A stretch of DNA of 64,000 nucleotides, from assembly GCA_947496465.1 (NCBI GenBank), contig CANMCX010000002.1, positions 372,001 through 436,000 on the forward strand, given 5' to 3'. A model generated the notes under the pieces. It was not told where the DNA came from. It did not search any database and saw only the letters and a list, made by a program, of their open reading frames with translations. Position numbers and translations under genes: made by a program. Shown one piece after another: positions 18,901 through 26,755 of this stretch. The stretch is from Marinifilum_A sediminis. GTDB lineage: Bacteria > Bacteroidota > Bacteroidia > Bacteroidales > Marinifilaceae. The stretch's first letter is position 1. Every line of letters starts with the position of its first letter.

Positions 18901-20642
18901 TGCTTACTTACTCTCTTGTTCAATTTCGAATCTCCCTGAATTTTATAGGAAGATATTTTCTGGAATTTATTCAATACAACTTTAAGTGGTTCTATAACTC
19001 TTGCACGGTAGTTTACTTTTAGTTTAAAGCGTGACCAATCCAAAAGTTGCTCCATTATTATTGGCATTCCCTCAAAATTTGAAGGTACCGAGTAGACCAA
19101 TCTACTTTTACCGCTTCGGATATATTTGGCAGGAAGAATTACATTTTCATTCCCCTCTCCACCAGGTAATGAATTGTTCTCCACAAAGGCTTGTTCCAAA
19201 GTATGTTGTGATGGGAAAATTACGATCATTGCCGCAGGTTTCTTTGGATTATCAATCTCCAAATAACTCTGCTGACCTTTTTTAATGTATTTAAAATTAT
19301 AAAATTCAAATTGCAAAAACAACATATCCTCAGGACGAAGAATACTTAAGCGAATGATTTCCTTCTCTCTAAACTTAATTGTTCCCAAACGCGCCTCTGT
19401 TAAAACTCTTTTTTTCGTTTGAACCTTTTGCTGCTGTAACTCAATCTCTACAATAGGATTTTCCGGATATTCAACAGGCAAACTTAGGGCATCAATTAGT
19501 TTATAATGTGATGCAAGCACCTTTGCATTCCCTTTAATCTCGTTGATCACTCCATTATTCCCATACATCTCGATTGCAGGTAATTGATCCGATAAATTGG
19601 ACAATAAGTAATTGTTTTCGCCAGATGCCATCCAAGCTCCTACCGAAGATAAACCAGCCAATAAAACCAATTTTTCATTCTCACCTATAAATTCAACTGC
19701 TAATTGAGAGTTATACAAATCAATTTGTTGTGATTTTTCTTTCTCAAGTTTTTTATAAAATAAAAAATGAGGTGTAGAATTATTTATCTTATCGAATTTA
19801 GACAACAATAAATACTCCTTTTTACTTTCTGAATTAACCCCAACTATAAGAGAATACTTTTGATTTGTTATAGAAGAGTTAACCTGTAATTGATCGCCAT
19901 TTGCTATTTTCCAATTCGTAAAAAGAGAATTTACATCAGAAATTAAAAAATCAATTTGAAGTTTAGGTGGTAAATGAGAAAATGCTAAATTATCCTTATC
20001 AGGCTTTTTCAAGCTAAGTTGCCGTACAACTATTTTATTTTCAGGCAATTTTAAGATTGCCAAATTCTTTCCTTCCAAATCAATTTTCCAATATTTATTA
20101 ATTATCACATGGGAGTGATCCTCAATATCCAATGAAAATCGATCGTTCATCTGAAATATTTCCTTTACATCACAATAATCCGAAATTTGTAATCTTCCAT
20201 TGATCCAATCCTTAAAATTAAGATCTGCATTAATATCAAGATCTGTAAAATTGAACTCAATTCTCCACTCCAGACTATAATAAATATGAGCCTTAAAATC
20301 GAAGGAAATAGTTGAACCAGGATAAATCGCATTACGTAAATCAATGAAATAATCCTCCTTAACTTTTTTGAACTTTAATATCGCATCTCCCTCAAAAAAT
20401 CGTGTATCTAAAATCCAGTTTTGATCATCTGACGTAAAAAATGTAAGGGTATTTCGTCTTTTTCTATAATTGATATCCTTACTTAAAACTTGTCCAAAAA
20501 CTTTAATTGTGGGATTAAAAGCTAAGATTCCAATACCAATACCTCTTAAAAAATTGCGCCTGCTGGAAGAAGTTGGTTTTTGATTTATTATATCTCCCCT
20601 ACTTTTCTTTAGCCTTTTTATATCTAAATATTTAAATCTCAT
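15978..20642 (-). CDS. giant unrecognised protein with a Tat signal
   Basis: About 1554 residues from the ATG at 20642 (an in-frame TTG at 20663 is less likely). Residues 27-33 read SRRNFLR, an exact match to the twin-arginine consensus S-R-R-x-F-L-K/R, followed by a weakly hydrophobic GIGIGILAF and an FGQ site. The bulk is beta-rich. A 60-residue coiled coil (SLKENIFQQQAILENAADEA, then EQEIQNLKDQLSSKVNELEQ) lies near residues 1130-1190. It is followed by a glycine-rich region with alternating strands (SAFGGGGYFLMKTSVKGFVG) that resembles a long beta-sheet. Tat export implies folding, perhaps with a cofactor, before secretion. Family and function are unknown. It is first in the operon with the 1386-residue protein. 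Confidence 0.8.
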   Translation of the reverse strand: MRFKYLDIKRLKKSRGDIINQKPTSSSRRNFLRGIGIGILAFNPTIKVFGQVLSKDINYRKRRNTLTFFTSDDQNWILDTRFFEGDAILKFKKVKEDYFIDLRNAIYPGSTISFDFKAHIYYSLEWRIEFNFTDLDINADLNFKDWINGRLQISDYCDVKEIFQMNDRFSLDIEDHSHVIINKYWKIDLEGKNLAILKLPENKIVVRQLSLKKPDKDNLAFSHLPPKLQIDFLISDVNSLFTNWKIANGDQLQVNSSITNQKYSLIVGVNSESKKEYLLLSKFDKINNSTPHFLFYKKLEKEKSQQIDLYNSQLAVEFIGENEKLVLLAGLSSVGAWMASGENNYLLSNLSDQLPAIEMYGNNGVINEIKGNAKVLASHYKLIDALSLPVEYPENPIVEIELQQQKVQTKKRVLTEARLGTIKFREKEIIRLSILRPEDMLFLQFEFYNFKYIKKGQQSYLEIDNPKKPAAMIVIFPSQHTLEQAFVENNSLPGGEGNENVILPAKYIRSGKSRLVYSVPSNFEGMPIIMEQLLDWSRFKLKVNYRARVIEPLKVVLNKFQKISSYKIQGDSKLNKRVSKQNLTIAKYGKKRLSQQKLYGASELKKSLPKEVSGQLYAKINYSALKIKLLEMRKPSVFETSIEAPTRLFISPNQLAGFAHKNKIDLKDHQEINKGTIKNLQFNNPLISNKGKLSELWHSIMGVRLKNGEVDENVLSGFRTVRALWARDARKNLKPKPPRNIPFRTALDGRDRHNIVHQTSNFLIKNYTPKPVKADRLMLTSLGAWFNFNANFNFPDFHAQPDFELLEWEHLATLGRDHYVKVVEAGFLFPFGHTASLVKITERKPDNSTKSAVNRQRMYIVILEPVVYYEMRDPKNGFIPFPFQSVEILASKTPDLDPPANLVNLGGDYNFWIRSGVIELQFDLLLVDQEGEEEKVRMPLIFIGKSAGYDQSKSEDVVNAYNSEVSRTTIDFNRQEIAYSPSLIEGDTQFETSEVRYGAQILINKPASILKFHPTIKTASVKVKAVEELTGNPDPVLIELIDDDNSGKIFAKVLGNLKADFSGESDKSGGFMSPNTQVTSLSKLKGPLGGVVDKMQDLDFDPTEFFGSPGDMPVAKLFGVVSIFDLLLGNLNFGAEGNQQADFLSNRSGEMESLKENIFQQQAILENAADEARDAIEQEIQNLKDQLSSKVNELEQQLSDQVPKIPNFNAYKTNNAFVVEYRWIPEMEASKSLFGGFLTVKVQKPKESLQVISKLSRPFDTAQKTQFGVDASFTDFSIEIKELIQVRFKSLKFGGGSGKKADVKVEMAEEDSILFMGPLSFVNQLQNLIPSNGFADGPYMKLSPTGVSAGFDLAIPSVEVGVCTIANMTLGAGVNLPFTGAPLTLKFNFCKREAPFLLTVSAFGGGGYFLMKTSVKGFVGMEAAFEFGAALSVNFGIASGGVSVMGGFYFSMEIVDDHTETVLTGYIRFNGYLSILGIISISLEIYLAFVAMFQNGKVEKLYGEAIVKVKIEVLFFSKTVSLTARRELKGADADPTFQMIMEENDWLEYCQAYA

Positions 20643-20761
20643 CTCTCTTACCCTTTCGTGCAATAGAATAGAAATTAAGAAAGCTAGTTTGCAATGTCAA
20701 TAGAAGAGTGCTTTATTTTTATTGAGTTTAAATAATATTTGATTAATGAAGAAATAAGCAT

Positions 20762-20793
20762 AAAAAAACCTCGTCAAAAATTGACGAGGTTCT
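20762..20793 (-). terminator. Rho-independent terminator of the TonB-linked barrel gene
   Basis: A perfect 11-bp inverted repeat with an AAA loop (stem half AACCTCGTCAA at 20767-20777, pairing with 20781-20791) is followed on the - strand by seven T residues. It lies just downstream of the barrel gene stop. Confidence 0.92.
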
Positions 20794-20813
20794 TTTCTAT
20801 TGTAATAAGATTT

Positions 20814-23219
20814 TTAAATATCTAATTCTGAATGTCTCTTCATTCCAGAACTCTTTTTCTTTGCACGTAAAACCCGGTATCGTTTACCGAAATAATATCT
20901 GAAAGTTAATTTCGCAATTTGTGTTTCTTTATACCTAATTTCTTTGTTGTAAAAGTCAGGATCGGAGGAGTGGATTTTAAATTTAAATGTGTTAAATATA
21001 TCATTAGCAGTAAATGACAAACTACCTCTTCCTTTTAAAACTTTACGACTTAAACCTAAATCTACGTAATACAAGTTTTGATATTTTCCCTGAGCTGTTA
21101 AAATCTCGGACTGGTAACGGAAACTAGTTTGCATTTTGAACCATTTTTTGAAATTCATTATGGAAGTAACTTTACCTAAAACTTCCCACATGTCTCGCGA
21201 TCCAAAATTAAAATCATCACCCGGATTTGTTTTTTCATAAATGCCACCAATATAACCACTTAAGCTCCACCATTTATTTAACTTAGTAGAAGCCTCGAAT
21301 TCTAATGCTGAATAAAATTTATTATCAAAATTACCATACGTCACAACAGATTCATTATCGTCGTTTATACTTCTATATTGATTAATTAATGTATTGTAAT
21401 AATTGATATATAAAGTCGTTTTATAACTTGCCTTTTTTCTATCATAAGACATAGACATTTCTACATTATGATTGTAATACGCTTCAATATCCTGAGCTCC
21501 TAGGCGTTGATTTTCGGGATCTCGTAAATTCTGAAATGGATTTAACATACCCGAATTTGGACGATATATCATTCTACTATATGCCAATTCCCACTTTTTT
21601 GTATCTGAAAAATCGTAGGATAAATGAACACTAGGAAACAAATCCAAATAATCATCCTTAAATTCCCTGTTCGTTGTTATATCCGAATACTCCGCTCTTA
21701 AACCTAACTCATAAGCAAATTTTCCTGCCGCTCCGGTATACATCAAATACAAACCATGAATATTTTCTTCGTAGTTAAAGGCTGTCGATAAATCTTCCTG
21801 GTCTTCGTAATCAATTTCATTATTACGATACAAATATCCTGTTTCTAATTTTCCATTTTTTCCAACAGGATGCACATAATCAACTTGAGCTACAGATTCT
21901 TTTCTTGCGGTTTTGTAAAAATCACTTCCCGAATAATACCAAATATTCGATGGTTCTTCACGAACACTATAATTACCTGAATTATCGGCTTCATTATCTG
22001 TATATGCAAAATCTACAGAAAGACTTTGTCCCTTCTTCTTAAATTTATGTATATAGGAAGCATTGTAGATTCTGGAAGTTAAATCAAGATCCACTGCACT
22101 TTTTCTATATGATACATCTGGCATACCACTACTTAACACATTGCTCTCAATATATTCGTAATTTCCATTCCAATTCTGCAAAATATCTCTATAAGTAGTC
22201 GATAAGGTTATTGTATTGTTATCGTCAATCAAAAAATCCATCCCGATTTTACCTATATGGTATCTGTTGCCAAAATCTACATCTGCATGCTCCACAAGGG
22301 ATGTATTTGTCTCATATATTGATCTTTGAACATTATAATCTCTACCAGCCCAATCATCTTTATAAACGTACTGACCAAAGAAGTTTATTTTTCCAGTACG
22401 CAAATTAGCACTAAAGTTTCCTGATTTCTTATCCTTAGTTCCTAATGTTGCTGAAGCACTACCATTAAAACCTTTAGTGCGATTTTTCTTCATGATAATG
22501 TTAATAATCCCATTGGCACCAGTTGCGTCATATCTTGCAGAAGAAGTACTAATCAATTCTACTCTATCCACATCAGAAGCTGACATTCCAGATAGAACCT
22601 CGGAAGGATTCATACCAAGTAATCCACTGATTTTTCCATCAATCAAAATTTTTACATTCGAACTTCCACGAAATTGAATATCACCATCAGAATTTACACT
22701 CAACTTAGGAACAGTATTCAATACATCATTTATTGTTCCTCCATCAGCAATCGGGGATTTAGATACATTGTAAACCGTTTTTCCCAATTCCATTCTCGAG
22801 AATTCGCGATTTCCTTCCACAACAACCTCTTCTAATGCTTTAGTATCTTCAGCAAGGGAAATTGCTTGTTTTAATACTTTTTTCTCATTGCTTGCAAGTG
22901 TTAATTTCTTAAGCGTATATGAATTGTACCCGATATAGTCAACTTTCAAGAAATAAGCATCCGCTTTTAATTTTTCAAGTTTAAATTCACCTTTTTTATT
23001 GGTTATTGTACCTTTTACCAAAGTAGAATCTTTTAAACAAAAAATAGATACAGTAGCGAATTCAAGAGGCTTTTGATGTTTGTTTTCAATAATTTTCCCT
23101 TTTACAGAAGATGCCAAAAGTTCGGCAGTTGGATTGAGGGAAAAAGCATAATTTGAAGAAAAAATAATCAACATTGCGCAAACGATGATATTCTTCCAAA
23201 AAGAAAATTTAAGGTTCAT
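20814..23219 (-). CDS. TonB-dependent receptor, outer-membrane beta-barrel family
   Basis: An 801-residue outer-membrane protein with a signal peptide. Residues 38-115 are a carboxypeptidase-regulatory-like beta-sandwich (VKGKIIENKHQKPLEFATVS and following). A plug domain comes next (DVLNTVPKLSVNSDGDIQFR, KILIDGKISGLLG), and the rest is a barrel with alternating aromatic strands ending in TFRYYFGKRYR. This is the CarboxypepD_reg/OMP_b-brl_3 architecture seen in Bacteroidota receptors that lack an adjacent SusD. It probably imports or senses a peptide, metal chelate or other ligand; the ligand is unknown. No SusD follows. A terminator sits downstream, so it is likely monocistronic. Confidence 0.9.
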   Translation of the reverse strand: MNLKFSFWKNIIVCAMLIIFSSNYAFSLNPTAELLASSVKGKIIENKHQKPLEFATVSIFCLKDSTLVKGTITNKKGEFKLEKLKADAYFLKVDYIGYNSYTLKKLTLASNEKKVLKQAISLAEDTKALEEVVVEGNREFSRMELGKTVYNVSKSPIADGGTINDVLNTVPKLSVNSDGDIQFRGSSNVKILIDGKISGLLGMNPSEVLSGMSASDVDRVELISTSSARYDATGANGIINIIMKKNRTKGFNGSASATLGTKDKKSGNFSANLRTGKINFFGQYVYKDDWAGRDYNVQRSIYETNTSLVEHADVDFGNRYHIGKIGMDFLIDDNNTITLSTTYRDILQNWNGNYEYIESNVLSSGMPDVSYRKSAVDLDLTSRIYNASYIHKFKKKGQSLSVDFAYTDNEADNSGNYSVREEPSNIWYYSGSDFYKTARKESVAQVDYVHPVGKNGKLETGYLYRNNEIDYEDQEDLSTAFNYEENIHGLYLMYTGAAGKFAYELGLRAEYSDITTNREFKDDYLDLFPSVHLSYDFSDTKKWELAYSRMIYRPNSGMLNPFQNLRDPENQRLGAQDIEAYYNHNVEMSMSYDRKKASYKTTLYINYYNTLINQYRSINDDNESVVTYGNFDNKFYSALEFEASTKLNKWWSLSGYIGGIYEKTNPGDDFNFGSRDMWEVLGKVTSIMNFKKWFKMQTSFRYQSEILTAQGKYQNLYYVDLGLSRKVLKGRGSLSFTANDIFNTFKFKIHSSDPDFYNKEIRYKETQIAKLTFRYYFGKRYRVLRAKKKSSGMKRHSELDI

Positions 23220-23433
23220 TGTAGTTTATAGATTAGTTTAACATGTAGTGTGGCTGAACAAATATATATCATTATGTTGAAATATCACACAATATTTTAA
23301 ACTTTTCATCTTCTCTTTTATTGCGTTTAAACCTCATTCAATCATCAAAAAACTCCAGTTCACTTAATTTTATTAGATTTTTCACGTATTCTATAAAATA
23401 GCAAAAAACTTTTCCTCAATAAAATATATTAAA

Positions 23434-23467
23434 TAAAAAACCACCACTCTGAATGAATGATGGTTTA
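23434..23467 (-). terminator. terminator of the LytTR regulator operon
   Basis: A 9-bp stem (23438-23446 with 23458-23466, one G-U pair) around an 11-base loop is followed on the - strand by a run of T. It is placed about 20 bases after the regulator's stop. Confidence 0.8.
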
Positions 23468-23486
23468 CCTACAAAAGAAATTCTAT

Positions 23487-24236
23487 TTACAATTCAAGTT
23501 GTTTTTTTAGGAGCTTAAAACCATTTCTGCTAACTTTTAAACTCTCGCCACTTTTTAAAATCACAATCCAATTGTCTTTTTCATATGGTTGCAATTGGGA
23601 AATCTGATCAACTTTCACAAGGTAAGAACGATGAATTCGGCAAAATTCACTTTGACTCAAGTGAGATTCAAAGTATTTCATAGTTTTTTGTTTTAAATGT
23701 CTTCCTGTATGAGTATATATCATTACATAATCATCCTGAGCTTCAAAATATTTTATTTTATCCACTGCGATTACATCAATTTTATTTCTGGATTTTACAA
23801 CTACCCTATTTATTAGTTCACTTGATGAATCATTATGAGATGTTATTTTTTCAATTTGATCATTAGTTAAACTATTATTGATTCTCTCTCTAGCTTTTGT
23901 TAATGCATCCTTAAACCTTTCTCCCGAAAAGGGCTTTAAAAGATAATCGACGGCATTATGCTCAAAAGCTTTTATAGCATATTCGTTATACGCTGTAGTA
24001 AATACAATATTATAAGGTTTGTCCAACAATTCCAGCAGTTCAAAACCTGTTAATTTTGGCATTTGCACATCAAGAAATATCAAATCAGGATGATATTCCT
24101 GAATTGCCTTTAATCCTTGAAACCCATCCGAAAACTCACCAACTATTTCAATATCATTTTCTGAATCTAAATAAGATTTAACCAAATCCCGAGCTAAAGA
24201 CTCGTCATCAATAATTATTGTTTTAATCGTATTCAT
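23487..24236 (-). CDS. LytTR-family response regulator
   Basis: A 249-residue protein. The receiver domain has the acidic pair at the start (IIDDES), phosphoacceptor Asp56 in LIFLDVQMP, and the Lys in LLKPFSGERF. The C-terminal LytTR DNA-binding domain begins near residue 145 (VVVKSRNKIDVIAVDKIKYF) and includes RIHRSYLVKVDQI. It is the last gene of a four-gene unit and starts 2 bases after the kinase stop. It presumably controls transcription in response to the kinase and the LiaF-like membrane proteins upstream. Confidence 0.95.
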   Translation of the reverse strand: MNTIKTIIIDDESLARDLVKSYLDSENDIEIVGEFSDGFQGLKAIQEYHPDLIFLDVQMPKLTGFELLELLDKPYNIVFTTAYNEYAIKAFEHNAVDYLLKPFSGERFKDALTKARERINNSLTNDQIEKITSHNDSSSELINRVVVKSRNKIDVIAVDKIKYFEAQDDYVMIYTHTGRHLKQKTMKYFESHLSQSEFCRIHRSYLVKVDQISQLQPYEKDNWIVILKSGESLKVSRNGFKLLKKQLEL

Positions 24237-24238
24237 AT

Positions 24239-25288
24239 CTACTTACTTTGAGGAAATTCAAGATAAACTGTAAACTGATTTTCTGTTTTAACAATTTTCA
24301 TCAAATCGGAACGTCCATAAATCAAATTTAAACGCTCCTGAATATTTTTTAAACCAATTCCATTCCCTTTAGGAGGAACCGCTTCAGCATCGAAATTATT
24401 ACTAATATCTATTTCGAGTCTATCCGAATTCCCCTTACAATTGGTAGTAATTGTAACAGGTTCTAAACTTTCATGTACTCCATACTTAATTGCATTTTCG
24501 TACAATGGCTGAAGTATCAGGTTGGGAATTTTTAAATTTTCGCACTTCGCATTCAAATCAAAATCAAGCTGAAGACGCTCACCAAAACGTACCTTCTCAA
24601 TTTCCAAATACAATTTAATATTATTCAATTCATTCGTTAGACTATTCAACTCCTTTAAATCCTGATCCAAAGAATATCGTAGAAATGAAGATAACTTCAC
24701 AAGCATTTCTCTTGACTGTTCTGGTCTTGAAAGAGTTAATGAACTAACCGAATTTAAACTATTAAAAAGAAAATGAGGATTAATTTGAGATTTTAATGCA
24801 TTCAACTCAGCCTCCTTCACAAGGTTTTTCAACTCGGATTCATGTACTAATTTATCTTTAAAGTTATTGTAATAAATAATTAAATAATAAACAATAATTA
24901 AATAATCGTAAACACATAGTGTAAATAACACCTGCCAATGTATGGGAATAATATAATCAATACCCACATCATAACTAGCAAATAATCCATTTCTTATCTG
25001 ATAAGCACTCGATATCCATAAACCAACTACGACTCCACCTGCCGCCAAATGATGTAATATAAAACCTGGAATACCGGAATTTTCGATATTCACATACCTA
25101 ACAACATACCAAATGCAAAGTCCTAAAATTAGTAAGGGAAGAGAGAAACTAAATGAATTTACAAAGGAATTATAAGCTGTTCTCTCTTCAAAATACCAAC
25201 CAATTACAAATAACAAACTTGCAAATAAAAGCCAGGCTGAAATATAAATTGGTATACCAAAACGATTTTGTAGTATTGGGTGTCTCAT
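24239..25288 (-). CDS. LytS/YehU-type sensor histidine kinase
   Basis: About 349 residues. The first 150 residues contain four or so membrane helices. The His_kinase domain follows, with the phosphoacceptor histidine in LKSQINPHFLFNSLN. The ATP-binding domain shows the N box (LYENAIKYGVHE) and G box (GNGIGLKNIQERL). The start at ATG 25288 leaves 4 bases after the upstream stop; a GTG at 25315 would overlap that gene and is less likely. It phosphorylates the LytTR regulator that follows. Confidence 0.93.
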   Translation of the reverse strand: MRHPILQNRFGIPIYISAWLLFASLLFVIGWYFEERTAYNSFVNSFSFSLPLLILGLCIWYVVRYVNIENSGIPGFILHHLAAGGVVVGLWISSAYQIRNGLFASYDVGIDYIIPIHWQVLFTLCVYDYLIIVYYLIIYYNNFKDKLVHESELKNLVKEAELNALKSQINPHFLFNSLNSVSSLTLSRPEQSREMLVKLSSFLRYSLDQDLKELNSLTNELNNIKLYLEIEKVRFGERLQLDFDLNAKCENLKIPNLILQPLYENAIKYGVHESLEPVTITTNCKGNSDRLEIDISNNFDAEAVPPKGNGIGLKNIQERLNLIYGRSDLMKIVKTENQFTVYLEFPQSK

Positions 25289-25292
25289 TAGG

Positions 25293-26018
25293 CTATTTGT
25301 ATGATTTAATTTCACATCCGCCTAATGCAACTATTCCCTTAATTATTAACTCTTTTTTTGGTTCTACAATATAATTTGTTGTTGGAATTCGTTTATCAGC
25401 GACACCACCAAGTATAGCGGAAACTTCAACTTTAACCTCCCAATCTGAAGGAACAATTAAAACACATCCTCCAAACATTGTGAAAACATCAATAACATTA
25501 GTGCCTTCCGCAAGATTAGCATTAGTTAAGTTTAGTTCCGTACCTCCGAATACACAGGTTACTTTCCCACCTTTAAAGTTGTTGGTATTTATAACTTTTT
25601 CTCCTCCTCCAAAAACATTTAATTCATCTATATAAGAAGATTCATTCCCGGATCGTTCTTTTGAGTTTGGCATACATTCGCTACGCTTACGAATTATAAA
25701 TATTCCAACGACAATTAAAATAACCGGCCAGAAAATCCCCTTCCAATGAAATCCCCAGTCAAATATAATAGGCAATAAAAATAAGCCTCCAACACCCATT
25801 AACACAAAGCCAGTTGTTTTATCATTTTTACCAAGATAAAATAATGCTCCCAATCCGAACAATAATGCTGGCCATGAAAAAAGAATATCCTTCATGTAAT
25901 AAGGGAATATATCAAGGTTTTTAAGAACTAATAAGCAGCCAAATAAAATTAAAAAAATACCAAAAATCACACGGTTATTTTCTCTATTCTTCGGGTTTGA
26001 ATGATGATGATGCCTCAT
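25293..26018 (-). CDS. LiaF-like membrane protein with C-terminal LiaF domain
   Basis: A 241-residue protein with a short natural histidine tract at the N-terminus (MRHHHH). It has four membrane segments (IFGIFLILFGCLLVL and others), then a cytoplasmic or extracytoplasmic beta-helix: LNVFGGGEKVI, VTCVFGGTELNL, FTMFGGCVLIVP, and AILGGVADKR are repeated FGG turns of the LiaF C-terminal domain. In Firmicutes LiaF inhibits the LiaS kinase when the envelope is unstressed. Here it is in one transcript with a LytS kinase, which suggests the analogous role. Confidence 0.9.
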   Translation of the reverse strand: MRHHHHSNPKNRENNRVIFGIFLILFGCLLVLKNLDIFPYYMKDILFSWPALLFGLGALFYLGKNDKTTGFVLMGVGGLFLLPIIFDWGFHWKGIFWPVILIVVGIFIIRKRSECMPNSKERSGNESSYIDELNVFGGGEKVINTNNFKGGKVTCVFGGTELNLTNANLAEGTNVIDVFTMFGGCVLIVPSDWEVKVEVSAILGGVADKRIPTTNYIVEPKKELIIKGIVALGGCEIKSYK

Positions 26019-26043
26019 AACAAATATATTTTAAAATGTTAAT

Positions 26044-26382
26044 TTACTTAATACACTCTTTTGATGATGGTTGTAGAATATATCCTAAACCTCCAAAAAT
26101 TAAAATTGCAGGTAAAAACCAAATTTCACTATTCTCAGGAAGAAAATACAAATCATCAATAAGGAAATATCCACCGATAAGTATTGAAATAATACCTCCA
26201 AAATATTTACGTCGAACAATTATTAGCAATATACCAACTAGAATCATTACCGATTCCCATCTGTAAAGCCAATTCATTATAAAATCGGAATGATAATTTA
26301 ATCTTTCAAGTAAAACAATACTACCAATAAGAATTAAACCAATCCCTACAAACAAGCTTTTATTTTTTTTATTTTCATCCAT
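26044..26382 (-). CDS. small LiaI/LiaF-type transmembrane protein
   Basis: A 112-residue protein with four membrane segments (FVGIGLILIGSIVLLERL, VMILVGILLII, GGIISILIGGYFLI, WFLPAILIFGGLGYIL). The spacing resembles the N-terminal transmembrane region of the next gene, so the two may interact or form a heteromer. It is first in the four-gene operon and lacks the FGG domain. Confidence 0.85.
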   Translation of the reverse strand: MDENKKNKSLFVGIGLILIGSIVLLERLNYHSDFIMNWLYRWESVMILVGILLIIVRRKYFGGIISILIGGYFLIDDLYFLPENSEIWFLPAILIFGGLGYILQPSSKECIK

Positions 26383-26755
26383 GTCTATTAATTTTATTTA
26401 GACAATAACGCTCTTCGGTTACTTACAATACTAAAGTATTTCAAAATGTAAAATTTAAATATATGTAATCGGTTAACAAGTCAAATGAATCGGTAAATGG
26501 ATAACTATTATTAACTATCGATTTCTAACAATCTTAAAAAAACATCCAGACAATATATTTTTAGTAATCCATATCCATCAGTAACAACATGATTTCTAAA
26601 ACTGTTTTAGTTAAACTTTAAATAATTCACATTAACAATTAAGATTCCTTACAAAGCTTGATAAATTCAAACTTAGGATTACTATTTTTACCAATTAAGA
26701 GACATGTAAATTTAAATGTCCTTTTCTATTCTCAAAACAATAGACCTTTTAGATT
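26383..26755. promoter_or_regulatory. divergent intergenic region with a palindrome before ligA
   Basis: This AT-rich stretch separates the LiaF operon from ligA and must carry both promoters. I found no clean TTTG/TAnnTTTG pair in it. At 26701-26720 there is an imperfect 20-bp palindrome (GACAT on one side, ATGTC on the other, TAAATTTA core, one mismatched pair), about 36 bases ahead of the ligA start, that could be an operator or an mRNA hairpin. Confidence 0.4.
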
